NCBI GenBank assembly: GCA_037045055.1
Contig: JBAOHJ010000003.1
Coordinates: 1,054,001-1,118,000, forward strand
Source: Phosphoribacter sp037045055
GTDB taxonomy: Bacteria > Actinomycetota > Actinomycetes > Actinomycetales > Dermatophilaceae
Direction of reading: 5' to 3'
DNA: 64,000 bases
Shown: one piece after another, positions 1 through 8,429 of the stretch
Layout: every line of letters begins with the position of its first letter
Numbering within the stretch: position 1 is the first letter of the stretch
Position numbers and translations under genes: made by a program
The notes under the pieces: generated by a model
Databases searched by the model: none
The model's input: the letters and a program-made list of their open reading frames with translations, nothing else
Told to the model about the DNA's origin: nothing

Positions 1-725
1 CGGCCGTCCGGGACTTCCTCGAGGCCTGCGTGCGGGGACGACGCAACATCGTCATCTCCGGCGGCACCGGCTCGGGCAAGACGACCACGCTCAACGTCCT
101 GAGCTCCTTCCTGCCCGGGGACGAGCGGATCATCACCATCGAGGACGCCGCCGAGCTGCAGCTGCGCCAGCAGCACGTGATCCGGCTGGAGTCGCGTCCG
201 GCGAACATCGAGGGGCGCGGCGAGGTCGCCATCCGCGAGCTGGTGCGCAACTCGCTGCGGATGCGCCCGGACCGCATCATCGTCGGCGAGGTCCGCGACG
301 GGGCCGCGCTGGACATGCTCCAGGCCATGAACACCGGTCACGACGGCTCGCTGACCACGGTCCACGCGAACAGCCCCCGGGACAGCCTGGCCCGGCTGGA
401 GACGATGGTCCTCATGGCCGGCGTGGACCTGCCCATGCGCGCCATCCGCGAGCAGGTCGCCGGCGCGGTCGACCTCATCATCCAGCAGGCCCGGCTCAAG
501 GACGGGACCCGTCGGATCGTCGCGGTCACCGAGGTGGTCGGCATGGAGGCGGACATCATTACCCTGCAGGATCTCTTCACGTTCGACTTCGCCGCCGGTC
601 GCGACGAGACGGGCCGCTTCCGCGGCGCGCTGCGCCCCAACGGCATACGCCCTCGGTTCAGCGACGACCTCGCCGACCTCGGCGTCGAGCTGCCCACCGC
701 GCTGTTCGCCCGGGGGATGCGGTGA
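1..725 (+). CDS. cpaF: CpaF/TadA-type pilus assembly ATPase, 5' partial
   Basis: C-terminal part of the hexameric secretion ATPase that powers Tad/Flp pilus assembly at the inner face of the membrane. The frame is open from base 3, so the gene starts before the window. Visible are the Walker A loop GGTGSGKTT near base 60, an Asp-box region (ITIEDAAELQL), a Walker B-like IIVGEVRDG and the His box NTGHDGSLTTVHAN, all typical of the CpaF/TadA branch of type II/IV secretion ATPases. The stop overlaps the ATG of the next gene by one base (tgATG), so the pilus genes are translationally coupled. The call is secure; only the N-terminus is missing. Confidence 0.95.
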   Translation, partial: AVRDFLEACVRGRRNIVISGGTGSGKTTTLNVLSSFLPGDERIITIEDAAELQLRQQHVIRLESRPANIEGRGEVAIRELVRNSLRMRPDRIIVGEVRDGAALDMLQAMNTGHDGSLTTVHANSPRDSLARLETMVLMAGVDLPMRAIREQVAGAVDLIIQQARLKDGTRRIVAVTEVVGMEADIITLQDLFTFDFAAGRDETGRFRGALRPNGIRPRFSDDLADLGVELPTALFARGMR

Positions 726-2722
726 TGGCCCAGGCCTCCGTGCGCCGGCTGGCGCTGGCGCTGCTCACCGCCGTGGGCCTGGCGACGACCGGGCTGGCCG
801 GCGCTGCCGCCGCCGCCGCGGACCCCGCTGCGGTGGTCGCCCTGGGCAACCTGCAGACGGTCGGCGAGCAGGTGACCGGGTCGCTCACCGTCCGCAGCGT
901 CGGCGACGCGACCGTCGACCCGGCCACCGTGTCGGCCACGGTCGACGGGCGTTCCTACCCGGTCGCCATCACCCAGGCACCCCGCGCCGCCCGTCTGGCC
1001 ATGCTCGTCATCGACACGAGCGGGTCCATAGGCCGGACCGGGATGGCCACGGTGCGTTCGGCGGTCCGGGACTACCTGGCCCACGTGCCCGCCGACGTCC
1101 GCGTGGGCGTCGTGTCGTTCGCGTCGACGGCCGGCGTCGACCTGGCCCCGACGACGGACCACGAGGCGGTGCTGCGGGTCGTCGACTCGCTCGCCTCCGC
1201 GGGCGACACCAGCCTGTATGCCGCGGTCGACGCCGCGCTGGCGCCGCTGACCTCCGCTCCCAGCGCGGACCGCAGCATGGTGCTGCTCAGCGACGGCGCG
1301 GACACCACGAGCACCGACCGGGCCGCGGCTCGGACGCGCGCCGTCTCGGCGCTGGTGGGCGCCGGGGTGCGCACCACGGTGGTGAAGTTCAAGACCGACG
1401 ACCCGGATGCGGCCGCCGCCCTGCAGGCGTTGGCGACCGGCCCGGGCAGTGTCCTGGTGAGTGCCTACGACGGCGCGGCCGTCGCCACCGCCTTCCAGGG
1501 CGCCGCCAAGGAGCTGGAGAGCCAGGTCCAGTTCACCGTCGAGGTGGGTTCGACCCTGACCGGAGCCCACCGAGTTGCCCTGCGGGGGACCGCCGGCGGC
1601 ACGCCATTCGCCGTCGAGGGCACGCTGGCCGCCGACCCGCAGCCCGCGTCCGCGGCGTCGGCCGCCGCCCCGGCTGCCGCCCCGGCTCCCGACCCGGCGG
1701 TCGACCTTGCGGCCCCGGCCGCCGTGCCCACCGGGCTGACCGTGCCGTGGGTCGCCTGGGTGGCCGCGGCGCTGGTGGCCCTGGCCTTCGCCGCGGTGGG
1801 CTTCGCGTCCTTGGCCCCGACCCTGGCCTCGCGTCGCGAGACCCGGGTGTCCACCCTGGTCCGGTACACCGGGACCACCCCGCACGAGGCGCTCGCCGCG
1901 GCCGCCGACGCGCGGGCCAGCTTCTCGCAGGCCCTGGCCTCCTTCGGCGACCGGGCCATGGCCAACAGCTCGTCGACCCCGCGCCTGGTCCTGCTGCTGG
2001 ACCGCGCCGGATGGGCTCTGCGCCCCGGCGAGTGGCTGGTCCTGACCGCCCTGAGCGGTGCCGTCGGCGGCCTGCTTGGTCTGGTGCTGGTCGGCGCGCT
2101 GCCGCTTCTCGGCGCGCTCCTGGGCGTGCTGCTGGGTCTGGCCGCACCGTGGCTCGTGCTCAAGGTGGCAGCCGGCCGACGCGCCGCCAAGTTCGACCGT
2201 CTCCTGCCCGATCTGCTCAGCCTCGTGGCGACCAGCCTGGCCAGCGGCTTCGGGTTGCCCGCCGCGTTGGAGGCGGTGGCCCGGGACGCCGCCGAGCCGG
2301 CCGGGGTGGAGTTCTCGCGGGCGTTGGCGGAGACCAGGATCGGGATCGACATCTCCGATGCGCTGGACCACGTGGCCACCCGAATGGGCAGCACCGCGCT
2401 GGCCTGGACGGTCACCGCCGTGCGCATCCAACGCGAGGTCGGTGGAGCACTAGCCGACACGTTGCGCACCACCGCGAACACCCTGCGCGAACGCGAGGCG
2501 GTGGTCCGCCAGGTGCGCACCCTCTCGGCGGAGGGCCGGCTCTCGGCGGCCATCCTCATCGTCCTGCCCGTCCTCGTGGCGCTCTACATGATGCTGGTCA
2601 ACTACAGCTACATCAGCCTGCTGTGGCAGACCTTCCTGGGCATCCTGATGAGCGTCGTCGCCACCGTCCTACTCGTCGTCGGGGTGCTGTGGATGCGCCG
2701 CGTCGTCCGGATCGAGGTCTGA
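725..2722 (+). CDS. von Willebrand factor A / TadB fusion protein of the Tad pilus
   Basis: A 665-residue protein with an unusual order. It has a signal-like hydrophobic N-terminus, an extracytoplasmic vWA domain at about residues 88-260 with the metal-site motif DTSGS, an Ala/Pro linker, a membrane segment near 340-360, a double membrane segment near 435-480, a type II secretion F domain at about 485-620, and two C-terminal membrane helices. The F domain is the TadB inner-membrane platform. The vWA part faces out and could bind pilin or surface ligands (inference). ATG 725 overlaps the cpaF stop; GTG 722 is an alternative start. It sits between cpaF and tadC, where a plain tadB is expected. 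Confidence 0.88.
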   Translation: MAQASVRRLALALLTAVGLATTGLAGAAAAAADPAAVVALGNLQTVGEQVTGSLTVRSVGDATVDPATVSATVDGRSYPVAITQAPRAARLAMLVIDTSGSIGRTGMATVRSAVRDYLAHVPADVRVGVVSFASTAGVDLAPTTDHEAVLRVVDSLASAGDTSLYAAVDAALAPLTSAPSADRSMVLLSDGADTTSTDRAAARTRAVSALVGAGVRTTVVKFKTDDPDAAAALQALATGPGSVLVSAYDGAAVATAFQGAAKELESQVQFTVEVGSTLTGAHRVALRGTAGGTPFAVEGTLAADPQPASAASAAAPAAAPAPDPAVDLAAPAAVPTGLTVPWVAWVAAALVALAFAAVGFASLAPTLASRRETRVSTLVRYTGTTPHEALAAAADARASFSQALASFGDRAMANSSSTPRLVLLLDRAGWALRPGEWLVLTALSGAVGGLLGLVLVGALPLLGALLGVLLGLAAPWLVLKVAAGRRAAKFDRLLPDLLSLVATSLASGFGLPAALEAVARDAAEPAGVEFSRALAETRIGIDISDALDHVATRMGSTALAWTVTAVRIQREVGGALADTLRTTANTLREREAVVRQVRTLSAEGRLSAAILIVLPVLVALYMMLVNYSYISLLWQTFLGILMSVVATVLLVVGVLWMRRVVRIEV

Positions 2723-2724
2723 CC

Positions 2725-3639
2725 ATGGCCCTACTCGTCACCGGTGTGCTCGTCGTCCTGCTCGGCGTCGCGGTCCTCGCGGTCGGCACCAAGGCCGGAG
2801 CCGCCGGCCCCACCGGCGGGGTCGCCCGCTCGTTGCTGCTGTTGGAGCAGACCGTCGACGCGCGGTCCGTGGTCCGCCGGGACCTGTCCGCCCGGGATCG
2901 CTTCCTCACCCCGCTGGTGGCCGGGGCCCGCCGGCTCGCCGAGCGGCTCTCACCCGGGGGCACGTCCGCCCGCCTGGCCCGGTCGCTGGACCGGGCGGGC
3001 AACCCGCAGGGCTGGACCCCCGAGGGCATCATGGCCACCAAGGGCATCGGGCTCGTCCTCGGCGTCGTGGCCGGCATACTGCTGCTCGGGCCCACGCTGC
3101 GCGGCGTCGTCGTCGCGCTGGTCATCGGCACCGTCGGGCTCTACGCCCCGGACCTGGCCGTGTACAACGCCGCCCTGCGCCGCCAGGACAGCGCGATGCG
3201 CGGCCTGGCCGAGGCGATGGACCTGCTGACCATCTGTCTGCAGGCCGGTCAGGCCTTCGACTCCGCCCTCGGTCACGTCGCGCGGACCATCCAGGGCCCG
3301 ATCGCCTCGGAGTTCCGACGGGTGCTCGCCGAGATCCAGATCGGCCGCAGCCGCACCGAGGCATTCGCGGGGATGGGCGAGCGACTACCCATGCCGCAGG
3401 TCAAGTCCTTCGTCACGGCCATCACCCAGAGCGACCGGATGGGGCTGCCCATCGCCGGGGTCGTGCGCGAGCAAGCCGCGTCGATGCGCCTCGCGCGGCG
3501 CCAGCGGGCCGAGGAGCGGGCGCAGAAGGTGACCGTCAAGATCATCTTCCCGCTGATCCTGTGCATCTTCCCGGCCCTGTTCGTCGTCATCATCGGCCCG
3601 GGCGTCATCCGGATCGTCGCGGCCTTCGCCCACTTCTGA
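2725..3639 (+). CDS. tadC: TadC-type pilus platform protein (type II secretion F domain)
   Basis: A 304-residue integral membrane protein that should pair with the TadB part of the preceding gene to form the inner-membrane platform of the Tad pilus. It has an N-terminal membrane helix, a paired helix near residues 110-145, a cytoplasmic F domain starting near 155 (GLAEAMDLLTICLQAGQAF) and a hydrophobic C-terminal helix. The ATG lies two bases after the upstream stop. It ends in front of a convergent hairpin, so it is the last gene of the pilus operon visible here; no pilin gene lies between it and the next, opposite-strand gene. Confidence 0.92.
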   Translation: MALLVTGVLVVLLGVAVLAVGTKAGAAGPTGGVARSLLLLEQTVDARSVVRRDLSARDRFLTPLVAGARRLAERLSPGGTSARLARSLDRAGNPQGWTPEGIMATKGIGLVLGVVAGILLLGPTLRGVVVALVIGTVGLYAPDLAVYNAALRRQDSAMRGLAEAMDLLTICLQAGQAFDSALGHVARTIQGPIASEFRRVLAEIQIGRSRTEAFAGMGERLPMPQVKSFVTAITQSDRMGLPIAGVVREQAASMRLARRQRAEERAQKVTVKIIFPLILCIFPALFVVIIGPGVIRIVAAFAHF

Positions 3640-3674
3640 GCCGCAGCGGTCGGCCGGGGGCACGCAGGGACGGC

Positions 3675-3699
3675 GACCCGATGGCGCCCGCATCGGGTC
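3675..3699. terminator. Bidirectional hairpin between tadC and the DUF5063 gene
   Basis: A perfect 9-bp stem (GACCCGATG / CATCGGGTC) with a 7-base loop fills the 62-bp gap between two convergent genes. There is no T run, as is common in GC-rich actinobacteria. Position and symmetry suggest a shared terminator. Confidence 0.55.
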
Positions 3700-3701
3700 C
3701 G

Positions 3702-4301
3702 TTACGGGTGCAGGGCTTCGAACTCCGCATCGGCCACGGTGTCCTCGTCGGCATCCAGGCGCAGGTGCGACAGGATGGACACGAGGACGCGCAGGACGGC
3801 CGCGCCGCGCTCACCCCACGTCGACAGGTAGGAGAACTGCCACCACCACAGCGCCTCTACGCGGCGGCCGGCGTCGTAGTGGGCGAGGCCGTGGGTGAGT
3901 GCCAGGCAGATCTCGGCCAGGTCGTCGGACAATGCGCCCTTGGTGAGCTCCGCGCGGGTCACCGGGTCGACGACGTCGGCGTAGGCGTCGATGCCCTCGA
4001 AGAGGTTGGCGATGTTGTCGCGCAGCGGCTCGACGTCCGGGTCCGGCCCGGTGTCCGCCTCGAACCGCTCGTCCAGCACGACGTCGTGCACCGCGCCCAG
4101 CCGCGCCCCGGTGAGCAACAGCTGCGAGGTGGCCAGCAGCAGCAGGGGGATCGCCGTGTCGGGCGAGGCGCCGGAGGCCACCTCGGTGACGGCGGCGAGG
4201 AAGGTCCGGACCTGCTGCGCCGAGTCGGCGGCCAGATCGCCCAGGTCGTCGGGGTCGTCGGGCGGTGCGGCGTCGCGGCTCGGTCGGGGTGGGTCAGACA
4301 T
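3702..4301 (-). CDS. DUF5063 domain protein
   Basis: A 199-residue protein, soluble by appearance, with an acidic Pro/Asp-rich N-terminus and an all-alpha core containing the Trp-rich stretch EALWWWQFSYLSTWGERGAAVL, here quoted only as the WWWQF core. It matches the actinobacterial DUF5063 family, which is regularly found directly after recR; no biochemical function is established. I chose ATG 4301, which overlaps the recR stop by 8 bases; an upstream in-frame ATG lies inside recR and is unlikely. The coupling to recR suggests co-expression, and a repair-related role would be pure inference. Confidence 0.85.
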   Translation of the reverse strand: MSDPPRPSRDAAPPDDPDDLGDLAADSAQQVRTFLAAVTEVASGASPDTAIPLLLLATSQLLLTGARLGAVHDVVLDERFEADTGPDPDVEPLRDNIANLFEGIDAYADVVDPVTRAELTKGALSDDLAEICLALTHGLAHYDAGRRVEALWWWQFSYLSTWGERGAAVLRVLVSILSHLRLDADEDTVADAEFEALHP

Positions 4302-4893
4302 TGACCGCCCTCCTGCCTTCGAAGGCTCGCCCCAAGGTGACTTCGTCAGCGTATTCCAGGTCACCCCCCACGGGCAGACCGGAGGCGAGCCTCGTCACAG
4401 TCAGGCCCAGGGGGACCAGCGTGCGGGACAGGTAGGTCGCGGTCGCCTCCCCGGCGATGTTCGGGTCGGTGGCGAGGATGACCTCGGTCACCGTGCCGTC
4501 CTGCAGCCGGCCGAGCAGCTCGCGGATGCGCAGGTCGTCCGGCCCGATACCGTCCATCGGGCTGATCGCCCCGCCGAGGACGTGGTAAGTCCCCCGGAAC
4601 TCCCGGGTGCGCTCGACCGCCGCGACGTCCTTGGGTTCCTCGACCACGCAGATCGCGCTGGGGTCGCGGCGCGGGTCGGCGCAGATGCGGCATACCTGCG
4701 CCTCGGCGACGTTGCCGCAGCGCTCGCAGAAGCGGATCTTCGCCTTGACCTCCCCGAGCACTCGGACCAGGCCCGCGACGTCCTCGGGGTCGGCGGCCAC
4801 CAGGTGGAAGGCGATCCGCTGGGCGCTCTTAGGGCCGATGCCGGGCAGCCGGCCCAGCTCGTCGATGAGGTCCTGCACGATCCCTTCGTACAC
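4294..4893 (-). CDS. recR: Recombination mediator RecR
   Basis: A 199-residue protein of the family's usual length. It acts with RecO and RecF to load RecA on gapped DNA. It begins YEGIVQDLIDELGRLPGIG, the helix-hairpin-helix region, followed by a C4 zinc finger (CERCGN...CRICAD) near residues 58-75 and a Toprim domain (ICVVEEPKDVAAVE). The GTG at 4893 gives the canonical N-terminus; the longer ORF upstream has no family support. An octamer GTATGCCG lies 11 bases upstream of the start. The gene is transcribed with the following DUF5063 gene. The IS1380 element lies upstream, so the promoter region was altered but the coding sequence was not. Confidence 0.97.
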   Translation of the reverse strand: MYEGIVQDLIDELGRLPGIGPKSAQRIAFHLVAADPEDVAGLVRVLGEVKAKIRFCERCGNVAEAQVCRICADPRRDPSAICVVEEPKDVAAVERTREFRGTYHVLGGAISPMDGIGPDDLRIRELLGRLQDGTVTEVILATDPNIAGEATATYLSRTLVPLGLTVTRLASGLPVGGDLEYADEVTLGRAFEGRRAVNV

Positions 4894-4972
4894 GCCGCCC
4901 AGAGTATGCCGTGTCGGCCGGCCCATGGCACGCCGCGCCCGTGGCATGCCGCGCCCGCGGTCGGCCGCTCAG

Positions 4973-6603
4973 CCCTGATCCACCGACGGTGATGTCGTAG
5001 GTCATCAGTTCGGGTTTTCGGTTGGGGGCGGGTGTGGGGGCGCGGGTGGCTGGCCGGTCTGTCCGGCTCTTCCACGTTGGGTCCTCTGGTCGTGCCGCTG
5101 GGGCTGGGTGGTCAGGTCGTGGCCGCGGCGGGTGGGCTGGTGGCGCGGTGCCACAGGGTCTGCCAGGCCGGTGCCCAGGGCCAGGCGGCGGGGAGGTGCA
5201 GCACGAGCCGCCGGCCGGTCCTGGCGAGGCGGGCGGGGACGTTGATGATCAGGGTGCGCACGGTGGCCCAGCGGGCGGTGCGCATCGCGGCCGCGACAGC
5301 GGCGGCGCGGGCGAGGTTGAATGCGATCACGGTGCAGGCGAGCCAGGCGGCGTTGGCCGCGTATTTCCCGGAGGGTAGGTGCGCCAGCGGCCCGTTCTTG
5401 ACCTCGGCGATGACCTGCTCGACGTGGGCGTGCTCGCGGTGGCGTTGGTCGGCCTCGATGGCGCTCAGGTCGCTATTGGTGATGAAGGCGTGGTGGCGCC
5501 AGGCCGCGAACAGTTCACCTTGCACTGACCCGTCGGAGGCCAGTGGTTGCAGCCGGGCGACCCGGCGGATGACCAGGCGGCAGCGCACGTGCTGGCTCTT
5601 GCGGCGGCCGGTGAACGCGACGTAGTCGATCTCGGCGACCTGCGCGTCGGAGATCCACCGCTGCTCGCTGTCCTCCCACACCGCGTTGGGGTACTCGATG
5701 CTGGTCCAGGCGTCCTCGTCGATCGCGGTGATCGCGGCCTTGACCTTGGGGTCCATCCGGGCGGTGACCGAGAACCACGCATCGTGCCGCAGCGCGGTCC
5801 CCACGAAGGCCCACCCGTAGTAGGCGGAGTCGGCCCGGCACAGGACCTGCCCGGTGGCCCCGGCCGCGCGGGCCGTGGTGATGGCCTGGGCCAGCAGGCG
5901 GCCCACACCGGCGGCGGAGGCGATGTTCCCGCGGCGCAGCCGGGCGCCGGCGATCACCGGTGCCGCGGCCGGGGTCGAGACGGAGGCCAGCTGCACGGTC
6001 AACCCGCGCTGGCGGGTGTACCCGAACGCGGCACCCTGCTTGGCGTACCCGTGGACCTCACGGACGGTGTCATCGACATCGACGTACGCGACCTGGTCGG
6101 CTCCAGCGAGCAGGCCCGGGACCTGCCTGGCCAGCCCGGCCAGCAACCGCGTCCCGACCGCGTCGAGCTGCTGAACGTGCCCGTGGGTGAACGAGCGCAA
6201 GAACGTGCCCAGCGTCGAGGGCGCCCGCACCCCGGTGAATAGCCGCGGCATCGCCCCGTGCCGCAGCAGGTCCAGGTCATCGATACTGTCCGCGCCGGCC
6301 AGCATCCCGGCGAGCACCGCGCTCGTCTTGACCGCCGCGTTCGGCGACGGCACGCCGAGATGCTGGCTGAGCAGATCACCCAGCCCGGCCGACTCGGCCA
6401 ACCGCAGCACCGGCACCAACCCGGCCGCCGACACCAGGTTCGGGTCATCGAACACCGCACGGATCGTGTGAGAGGCTTTCACCTACGAGGTGCCCTTCGT
6501 GAGCGACATCTTCAGGAACTCGACACTCCCGATCCTGTTACATCACAAGGGCACTCTCGCGTTACGACCCGCCCAACACCTCAAACCCACCGGTGGATCA
6601 GGG
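4973..6603. mobile_element. IS1380-family insertion sequence, apparently intact
   Basis: A 1631-bp element with perfect 13-bp terminal inverted repeats (CCCTGATCCACCG at the left, its complement ending at 6603) and a 5-bp direct repeat CTCAG at 4968-4972 and 6604-6608 as target duplication. It holds one transposase gene on the minus strand. The intact repeats and open frame suggest a recent and possibly active insertion. The right-hand CTCAG contains the stop codon of the neighbouring acyltransferase, so insertion left that gene unbroken. Confidence 0.93.
5112..6482 (-). CDS. IS1380 family transposase
   Basis: A 456-residue DDE transposase filling the element. Landmarks are the first acidic cluster YVDVDDTVREVHGYAKQG near residue 135, the second catalytic Asp in CRADSAYYGWAF near 220, and the late Glu region HVEQVIAEVKNG near 355, in the order expected for the IS1380 DDE domain. 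It starts with GTG at 6482, about 120 bases inside the right terminal repeat. No frameshift or stop is seen, so it should be full length and functional. Confidence 0.95.
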   Translation of the reverse strand: MKASHTIRAVFDDPNLVSAAGLVPVLRLAESAGLGDLLSQHLGVPSPNAAVKTSAVLAGMLAGADSIDDLDLLRHGAMPRLFTGVRAPSTLGTFLRSFTHGHVQQLDAVGTRLLAGLARQVPGLLAGADQVAYVDVDDTVREVHGYAKQGAAFGYTRQRGLTVQLASVSTPAAAPVIAGARLRRGNIASAAGVGRLLAQAITTARAAGATGQVLCRADSAYYGWAFVGTALRHDAWFSVTARMDPKVKAAITAIDEDAWTSIEYPNAVWEDSEQRWISDAQVAEIDYVAFTGRRKSQHVRCRLVIRRVARLQPLASDGSVQGELFAAWRHHAFITNSDLSAIEADQRHREHAHVEQVIAEVKNGPLAHLPSGKYAANAAWLACTVIAFNLARAAAVAAAMRTARWATVRTLIINVPARLARTGRRLVLHLPAAWPWAPAWQTLWHRATSPPAAATT

Positions 6604-6604
6604 C

Positions 6605-7276
6605 TCAGTCCTCGGGCGTGGGGGGCAGGGCGTTGAAGTCGGGCGAGCGGTCCTGGCCGGTGAGCGCGGCGATGGCGTCCATGACGTCGTCGGTGAGTTG
6701 CCGACGGGCCCGGCCGGCCGGCAGACCGGCATACGCCTCCGGATGGATGGGTGCCCCGAAGCTCACCGTAACGGTCGCCAGGCGGGGGACGTGGGTGCCG
6801 ACCGGCGCGACCTGCTCGGTGCCGCGCAGGCCCACCGGCACGACCGGGGCTGCCGCCGTCAGCGCCAGCCAGGCCACCCCGGTGCGCCCGCGGTAGAGCC
6901 GACCGTCCCGGGAGCGGGTGCCTTCGGGGTAGATGCCGAAGACGTCACCGCGCAGCAGCACCTGCAACGCGGCGTCGAGCGACTCCTGTGCGGCGTGGGC
7001 CGAGTCGCGGTCCACGGGGATCGCCCCGAGGGTCGTGACCAGCTCGCGCTGCAGGGCGCCCAGGGCACCCGGTCGGGTGAAGTAGTCCGACTTGGCGAGG
7101 AAGTGCACCTTGCGGGGGGCGGACAGCGGGATGGCGAAGGAGTCGACGAAGGAGAGATGGTTGCTGGCCAGGATGACCCCACCGGTGCGCGGGACGTTCT
7201 CGGCGCCGGAGATCCGCGGTCGGTAGAGGGCGTGGCTGACCGGTTTGAGGACCAGCGATGCGGCCCGATACAGCAT
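6605..7276 (-). CDS. 1-acyl-glycerol-3-phosphate acyltransferase-like (PlsC family)
   Basis: A 223-residue member of the LPLAT/PlsC family, which acylates lysophosphatidic acid or a related lysolipid at the membrane. The catalytic H-x4-D motif is seen as NHLSFVDS near residue 42, and the substrate-binding motif as YPEGTRS near 115. ATG 7276 gives the usual N-terminus with a hydrophobic first helix; the upstream extension has no family support. The stop TGA lies in the 5-bp target repeat of the IS1380 element, one base before the insertion, so the protein end is unchanged. Confidence 0.9.
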   Translation of the reverse strand: MLYRAASLVLKPVSHALYRPRISGAENVPRTGGVILASNHLSFVDSFAIPLSAPRKVHFLAKSDYFTRPGALGALQRELVTTLGAIPVDRDSAHAAQESLDAALQVLLRGDVFGIYPEGTRSRDGRLYRGRTGVAWLALTAAAPVVPVGLRGTEQVAPVGTHVPRLATVTVSFGAPIHPEAYAGLPAGRARRQLTDDVMDAIAALTGQDRSPDFNALPPTPED

Positions 7277-7501
7277 GCCGACGAATCTACCGTTCGGTCG
7301 ACGCGGGTTGCTCGACCGCCCGGCCTCGACCGGAGGGTCAAGAACTTGCCAATTGTCCGTCACGAAATGGCATGCCGCCCGTCTCATGAGTGTCGTCAGG
7401 GGCGGGGGCCCGGACGCGATTCGATACCAGGTTCTTCGAGGAGCACCGATGAGATCGCTGTCCCACTCCGTCCGGATGATCGAGCAGGCGGGGGCCCGCT
7501 G

Positions 7502-8194
7502 ATGCCCACCATCGTGCTCATCGACTCGGACCCCGCTCGGGCCGCGGGCTTCACCGCGAACCTACGCCGGCACGGTTACGACGTCATCGCCTTGCGCGAG
7601 CTGCGCACGGTGGCCCACCACCTGCACCTGGACGAGGCCGACCTGCTCATCATCGGCGACACCCCGGACGAGCACGACGCCACCGAGGTATGCCGCCGGG
7701 TCCGATCCCGCTCGGGCATCCCGATCATGATCGTCTCGGCCACCCGGCACGAGCTGCCCGAGTTGCTGGCCCTGTCCAGCGGAGCCGACGACTTCATGCG
7801 CTCGCCGGTGTCGGCGCAGGTGATGCGCGCTCGGGTCGCCGCCTTGGTCCGTCGCGGGGCCGCTCCGGCTCACCTGTCGCGCGTGTCCCACGTGGTGGGC
7901 CCGATCGAGGTGGACGTGCACCTGTGTTCGGCAAAGGTCAACGGCGCCGAGCTGAAGGTCAGCAAGACGGAGTTCCGCCTGCTGGCGGCCCTGACCGAGA
8001 ACCGTCACCGCGTCATGACCCGCGCCGAACTCGTCGAACGGGTGTGGGGCAGCTGGCATGGCGACGACCACGTGCTGGAGGTCACCCTGAGCCGACTGCG
8101 CGGCAAGATCCGTGCCGCGGGCGGGCCTCGGGTCGGCGTGTCGGTGCCCGGGCTCGGCTACCGGCTGGGCGTGGAAGCTGCCCACGCCGGGTAG
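7502..8194 (+). CDS. Atypical OmpR-family response regulator, phosphorylation site lost
   Basis: A 230-residue protein with an N-terminal receiver-like domain (residues 1-115) and a C-terminal winged-helix DNA-binding domain (about 130-225) carrying the usual LTENRHRVMTRAELVERVW and GLGYRL landmarks. Aligned by eye to normal receivers, the phospho-acceptor Asp is Gly in LLIIGDTP, and the conserved Lys of the K-P motif is Ser in FMRSPVS; the early acidic pair is reduced to DSD. No histidine kinase lies nearby. This points to an orphan regulator controlled by something other than phosphorylation (inference), as known for several actinobacterial regulators. Confidence 0.88.
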   Translation: MPTIVLIDSDPARAAGFTANLRRHGYDVIALRELRTVAHHLHLDEADLLIIGDTPDEHDATEVCRRVRSRSGIPIMIVSATRHELPELLALSSGADDFMRSPVSAQVMRARVAALVRRGAAPAHLSRVSHVVGPIEVDVHLCSAKVNGAELKVSKTEFRLLAALTENRHRVMTRAELVERVWGSWHGDDHVLEVTLSRLRGKIRAAGGPRVGVSVPGLGYRLGVEAAHAG

Positions 8195-8212
8195 GCCGGA
8201 CCACCCGTTCTC

Positions 8213-8259
8213 CGGTAGCTCTGCATTGCCCGCCAGTGGCGGGCAATGCAGAGCTACCG
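8213..8259. repeat. Dispersed palindromic hairpin, copy 1
   Basis: A perfect 22-bp stem with a 3-base loop (AGT). The inner core AGCTCTGCATTGCCCGCC and its complement recur exactly, with the same loop, at 45420-45460. This copy lies 18 bp after the response-regulator stop, facing the end of dnaX, and could also stop transcription. The rest of the 235-bp gap up to dnaX shows nothing recognisable. Confidence 0.85.
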
Positions 8260-8429
8260 CAGAACAGACCGTCGCGACTCCGGTTCCCGGGCATCGCCAC
8301 AACGCCGAGGCGCAGCGTCGACCCTCTGGGACTCTCGATGACGGTGCCTCTCCGCGCGCTCTCCTCGCCTGGTCAAACACCGTCGTGGGATCGCTCGGGC
8401 GGTCGGGGCGACGGCCGACACGCGCCGCG

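Noticed and set aside
338..2431. Long minus-strand open frame opposite the TadB fusion
   Set aside because: Arg/Gly/His-rich shadow of the real plus-strand gene; no domain, typical of high-GC antisense frames.
8213..8259. Simple rho-independent terminator of the response-regulator gene
   Set aside because: An identical core and loop occur between divergent genes at 45420, so it is a dispersed element, even if it may also end transcription here.
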